Shown here: positions 62,095 through 64,000 of the stretch, piece by piece
How positions within the stretch are numbered: position 1 is the stretch's first letter
How the letters are laid out: every line of letters begins with the position of its first letter
Notes under the pieces: model-generated
Database searches by the model: none
What the model was told of the DNA's origin: nothing
What the model saw: only the letters and a program-made list of their open reading frames with translations
From: Paenibacillus sp. yr247
GTDB taxonomy: Bacteria > Bacillota > Bacilli > Paenibacillales > NBRC-103111
Direction of reading: 5' to 3'
Length of the DNA: 64,000 nucleotides
Assembly: GCF_900103825.1 (NCBI RefSeq)
Contig: NZ_FNIF01000003.1
Coordinates: forward strand, 1 to 64,000
Program-made: the position numbers and the translations under genes

Positions 62095-62640
62095 GGGTAA
62101 AATCTGTACCACATACGAATGAATTTCACCGATCGATAACAATGGACCATGTACTACTCCATGCCAAGTTAGTAAACGTTATTTTTGACAGGAGATATTA
62201 AGTATTGGAATCATGCGTGTCCGTCACTCAATCTACGCCAGATACTAAATGGTTGGCAAGCTTGTGACCAGTGACAAATCGCAGCACAGAATGGTCCGCT
62301 AAGTTGAACGTTGGGATAACATCGGAGAAAGATTTTTACGTTTCAACAGCTTATGGACTTGCCTCAGATAACTATTACACTTATCCTATCAAACATTGAT
62401 ACCGAGGATATTATGGAGGCGGTAAGATACCATGATATTAGTGTTAATGCTGTGTTCACCAGCGAGGACGTTGTGCTGGTCTGACAACCTTACTTGTTTA
62501 TTTCTCTTTTTTCCTTTGAACTACTTCCAAATTATTCCATTATTCTGTCAGTTAGCACAGCGAGGCTGCCCGATTGTAAGCCGAGGAAGCCTAGTGATAT
62601 AACTTACTGAGCTCTTGTCTTCCGTTGGTTAAAGATCACA
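62095..62640. other. Intergenic region, one weak small ORF
   Basis: About 550 bp. A plus-strand frame at 62354-62484 (43 aa, MDLPQITITLILSNIDTEDI then MEAVRYHDISVNAVFTSEDV) lacks a clear ribosome site. Otherwise no gene. Confidence 0.35.
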
Positions 62641-62652
62641 TTGTCCCCCTTA

Positions 62653-63466
62653 CTAATGACGGATTTGTTTATGGAAGAAGGTACTCTCCGTATGAATTAG
62701 CCGAAGTAGTTCAACCAAGTCGCGTAATCGCTTTAATTGAGAAGAATACTCGCGTATAGGCTCTAATCGTTTTATCGCAATTGCCTCATGGATAAGACCG
62801 TGCCAACGCTCGGGCAATACTTTAAGCCCATACTCGCCTGCAGCAACCTTGCTGAATACATCACATTCCCTAATTGAATAATATTGCCTTAACATGCCCG
62901 GCGCGCACCATTCAACCGAAAAATCTAACTGCTTAATTTGCTCCAAATTAGTTGGTTCCGATATATCGGTCAAGCTAGTTGATGTTCAAGTACTTCAATC
63001 CATCCGACCCAATATGTATTCATATTTTCAAATACGTATTAGACGAGTTCGTCAGATGAAATCTCATATTCGAAGGCTAAAGGCTGTCCATAAATACAAA
63101 TGCATATTTCTTAAGCACCCACCACGTAACTGGATTTATATCCCCATTTCCATTGAAATCTAATGTCTTATCGTGATATTTGGGGAATGGTGGGATGTCG
63201 TTGAAGGGTTTTCCCGCTTCCTGCTGTCTAATATAAGCACCCATAATGTCCAAATTTGGATAAATCAATTCAACAAGTCTATGAGCATCCATAATCAATT
63301 GGGAGTCTGATGAGCTAAGGGTTCTATTGACAAATACAAGAAAGTCTATATCGCTTGACCCTTTAACATAAGCGTTAAGCGCGGTCGACCCATAAATATA
63401 AATGGATTCTATTGTATTAGGCAACCTTTCTTGTAATGCTTCACTTAACTTTCGCGCCCTTGGCAC
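62653..63466 (-). pseudogene. Aminoglycoside-nucleotidyltransferase-like protein (AadA/DUF4111 type), multiple lesions
   Basis: N-terminal part with GSTALNAYVKGSSDIDFLVF, the GS-x(n)-DxD nucleotidyltransferase motif, and later YWVGWIEVLEHQ. The second half has GMLRQYYSIRECDVFSKVAA and ERWHGLIHEAIAIKRLEPIR, the DUF4111 region of ANT(9)/ANT(3'') enzymes. Between them are a frame change near 63077 and stops (LV-TAA and LA-TGA) near 63030 and 62975. At least three lesions; the enzyme is not functional. GGAGGTG upstream of the GTG at 63466. Confidence 0.82.
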
Positions 63467-63494
63467 CTCCTATATGTGCGATGTCCTTTGTTCT

Positions 63495-64000
63495 TTAAAC
63501 CTGCTTCATACCACCGTCAACAAAGAGTTCGATGCCGTTTACGAAACTGCTGTCGTCCGAAGCCAGGAACACAACGGCCTTGGCAACTTCAACAGGTGTG
63601 CCCAATCTTCCTTGTGGCACAAGGCTGGAAAGGAATTCAAGTCTTTTCTTTTGTACTTCTTCGCTAGCGCCTGCTGCAGCAGCCAAACCAACCGTTTTGA
63701 TAGGGCCCGGGCTAACGACATTCACTCGGATCTTACGACTTTTCAAGTCAACCAACCAGTTCCGTGCAAAGGCGCGAACAGCTGCTTTGGTTGCTCCGTA
63801 AATGCTTGACCCAAGCGCACCGCTGCTGCCTTGAGTGGAGCTGTTTAGAATGATTGAACCGCCATCACGGAAAAGGGGAAGCGCTTTTTGAACCGTAAAC
63901 AATACACCTTTGACATTGATATTAAAACTGTTATCAAACATCTTTTCGGTAATTTCGCCGATTGGAGCTTTTTCCACGACGCCGGCGTTAGCAAAAAGAA
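63495..64000 (-). CDS. Short-chain dehydrogenase, C-terminal two thirds (continues past window end)
   Basis: Enters from the right edge as ANAG (the NNAG motif) and continues through [20 protein letters not shown] (catalytic Ser), [19 protein letters not shown] (YxxxK) to [15 protein letters not shown] and stop at 63495. Gene 5' end lies outside. Another member of the SDR families common in this window, on GC-richer DNA. Confidence 0.9.
   Translation of the reverse strand, partial: LFANAGVVEKAPIGEITEKMFDNSFNINVKGVLFTVQKALPLFRDGGSIILNSSTQGSSGALGSSIYGATKAAVRAFARNWLVDLKSRKIRVNVVSPGPIKTVGLAAAAGASEEVQKKRLEFLSSLVPQGRLGTPVEVAKAVVFLASDDSSFVNGIELFVDGGMKQV

Overview
This looks like a chromosomal window from a spore-forming, low-to-mid GC Gram-positive of the Paenibacillus/Bacillus type. 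The signs are a tricistronic ger germinant-receptor operon, an uninterrupted sigma-K gene, a CotF-type coat protein, a YesM/YesN-type two-component pair, AGGAGG-class ribosome binding sites, and a dextran/cyclodextran locus of the kind known from Paenibacillus-related strains. I see no rRNA, tRNA or CRISPR array. The species assignment is inference.

Layout. (1) Bases 1-4.4 kb, 11-20 kb and 28-32 kb are a rearranged redox/detoxification island. The same gene families recur in different states of decay: thiol peroxiredoxin (two intact, one fragment), short-chain dehydrogenases, a TetR regulator (one intact, one pseudogene, two remnants), thioredoxin plus thioredoxin reductase (two copies and a trxA stub), hotdog thioesterase and MFS pump. 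Five strong promoters (TTGACA or TTGAAA, 17-bp spacer, TATGAT-like -10) share a TGGAGT-type operator and link these copies as one regulon. The likely logic is that TetR releases the peroxiredoxin and SDR genes under electrophile or oxidant stress, while thioredoxin and its reductase supply electrons. (2) 4.6-6.2 kb holds a broken IS91-type transposase, and 6.4-10.2 kb the ger operon. (3) 10.6-12 kb and 20-30 kb are accessory DNA: IS110, IS3 and oxidoreductase remnants, a secreted crotonase-fold protein, YciI, HPP-like, flavin-reductase and DoxX pieces. (4) 32.5-34.7 kb has a small membrane protein, a cyclic-di-GMP-I riboswitch with terminator ahead of a frameshifted CheY-like gene, and cotF. 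(5) 35-40 kb contains an IS4/IS110 chimera and a group II intron with a 597-aa reverse transcriptase/maturase/HNH protein and a recognisable 34-nt domain V. (6) 40.6-42 kb carries a lone ABC ATPase and sigK.

(7) 42.4-56.9 kb is the best-preserved functional unit. A minus-strand operon encodes a sugar-binding lipoprotein, two MalF/MalG-type permeases, a cytosolic GH66 enzyme, a secreted GH66 cycloisomaltooligosaccharide glucanotransferase (CITase-like, two CBM35 modules) and a secreted GH15 glucodextranase-like enzyme. Divergent to it is a histidine kinase/AraC-type response regulator pair. The inferred pathway is extracellular conversion of dextran to cyclic and linear isomaltosaccharides, import with an ATPase encoded elsewhere, and intracellular ring opening or hydrolysis by the second GH66.

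(8) 56.9-64 kb is another accessory segment: NmrA-like, SDR, MFS, GNAT, hotdog thioesterase and aminoglycoside-nucleotidyltransferase-like genes. Several are broken by what appear to be single-base indels, so either gene decay or residual assembly error should be considered.
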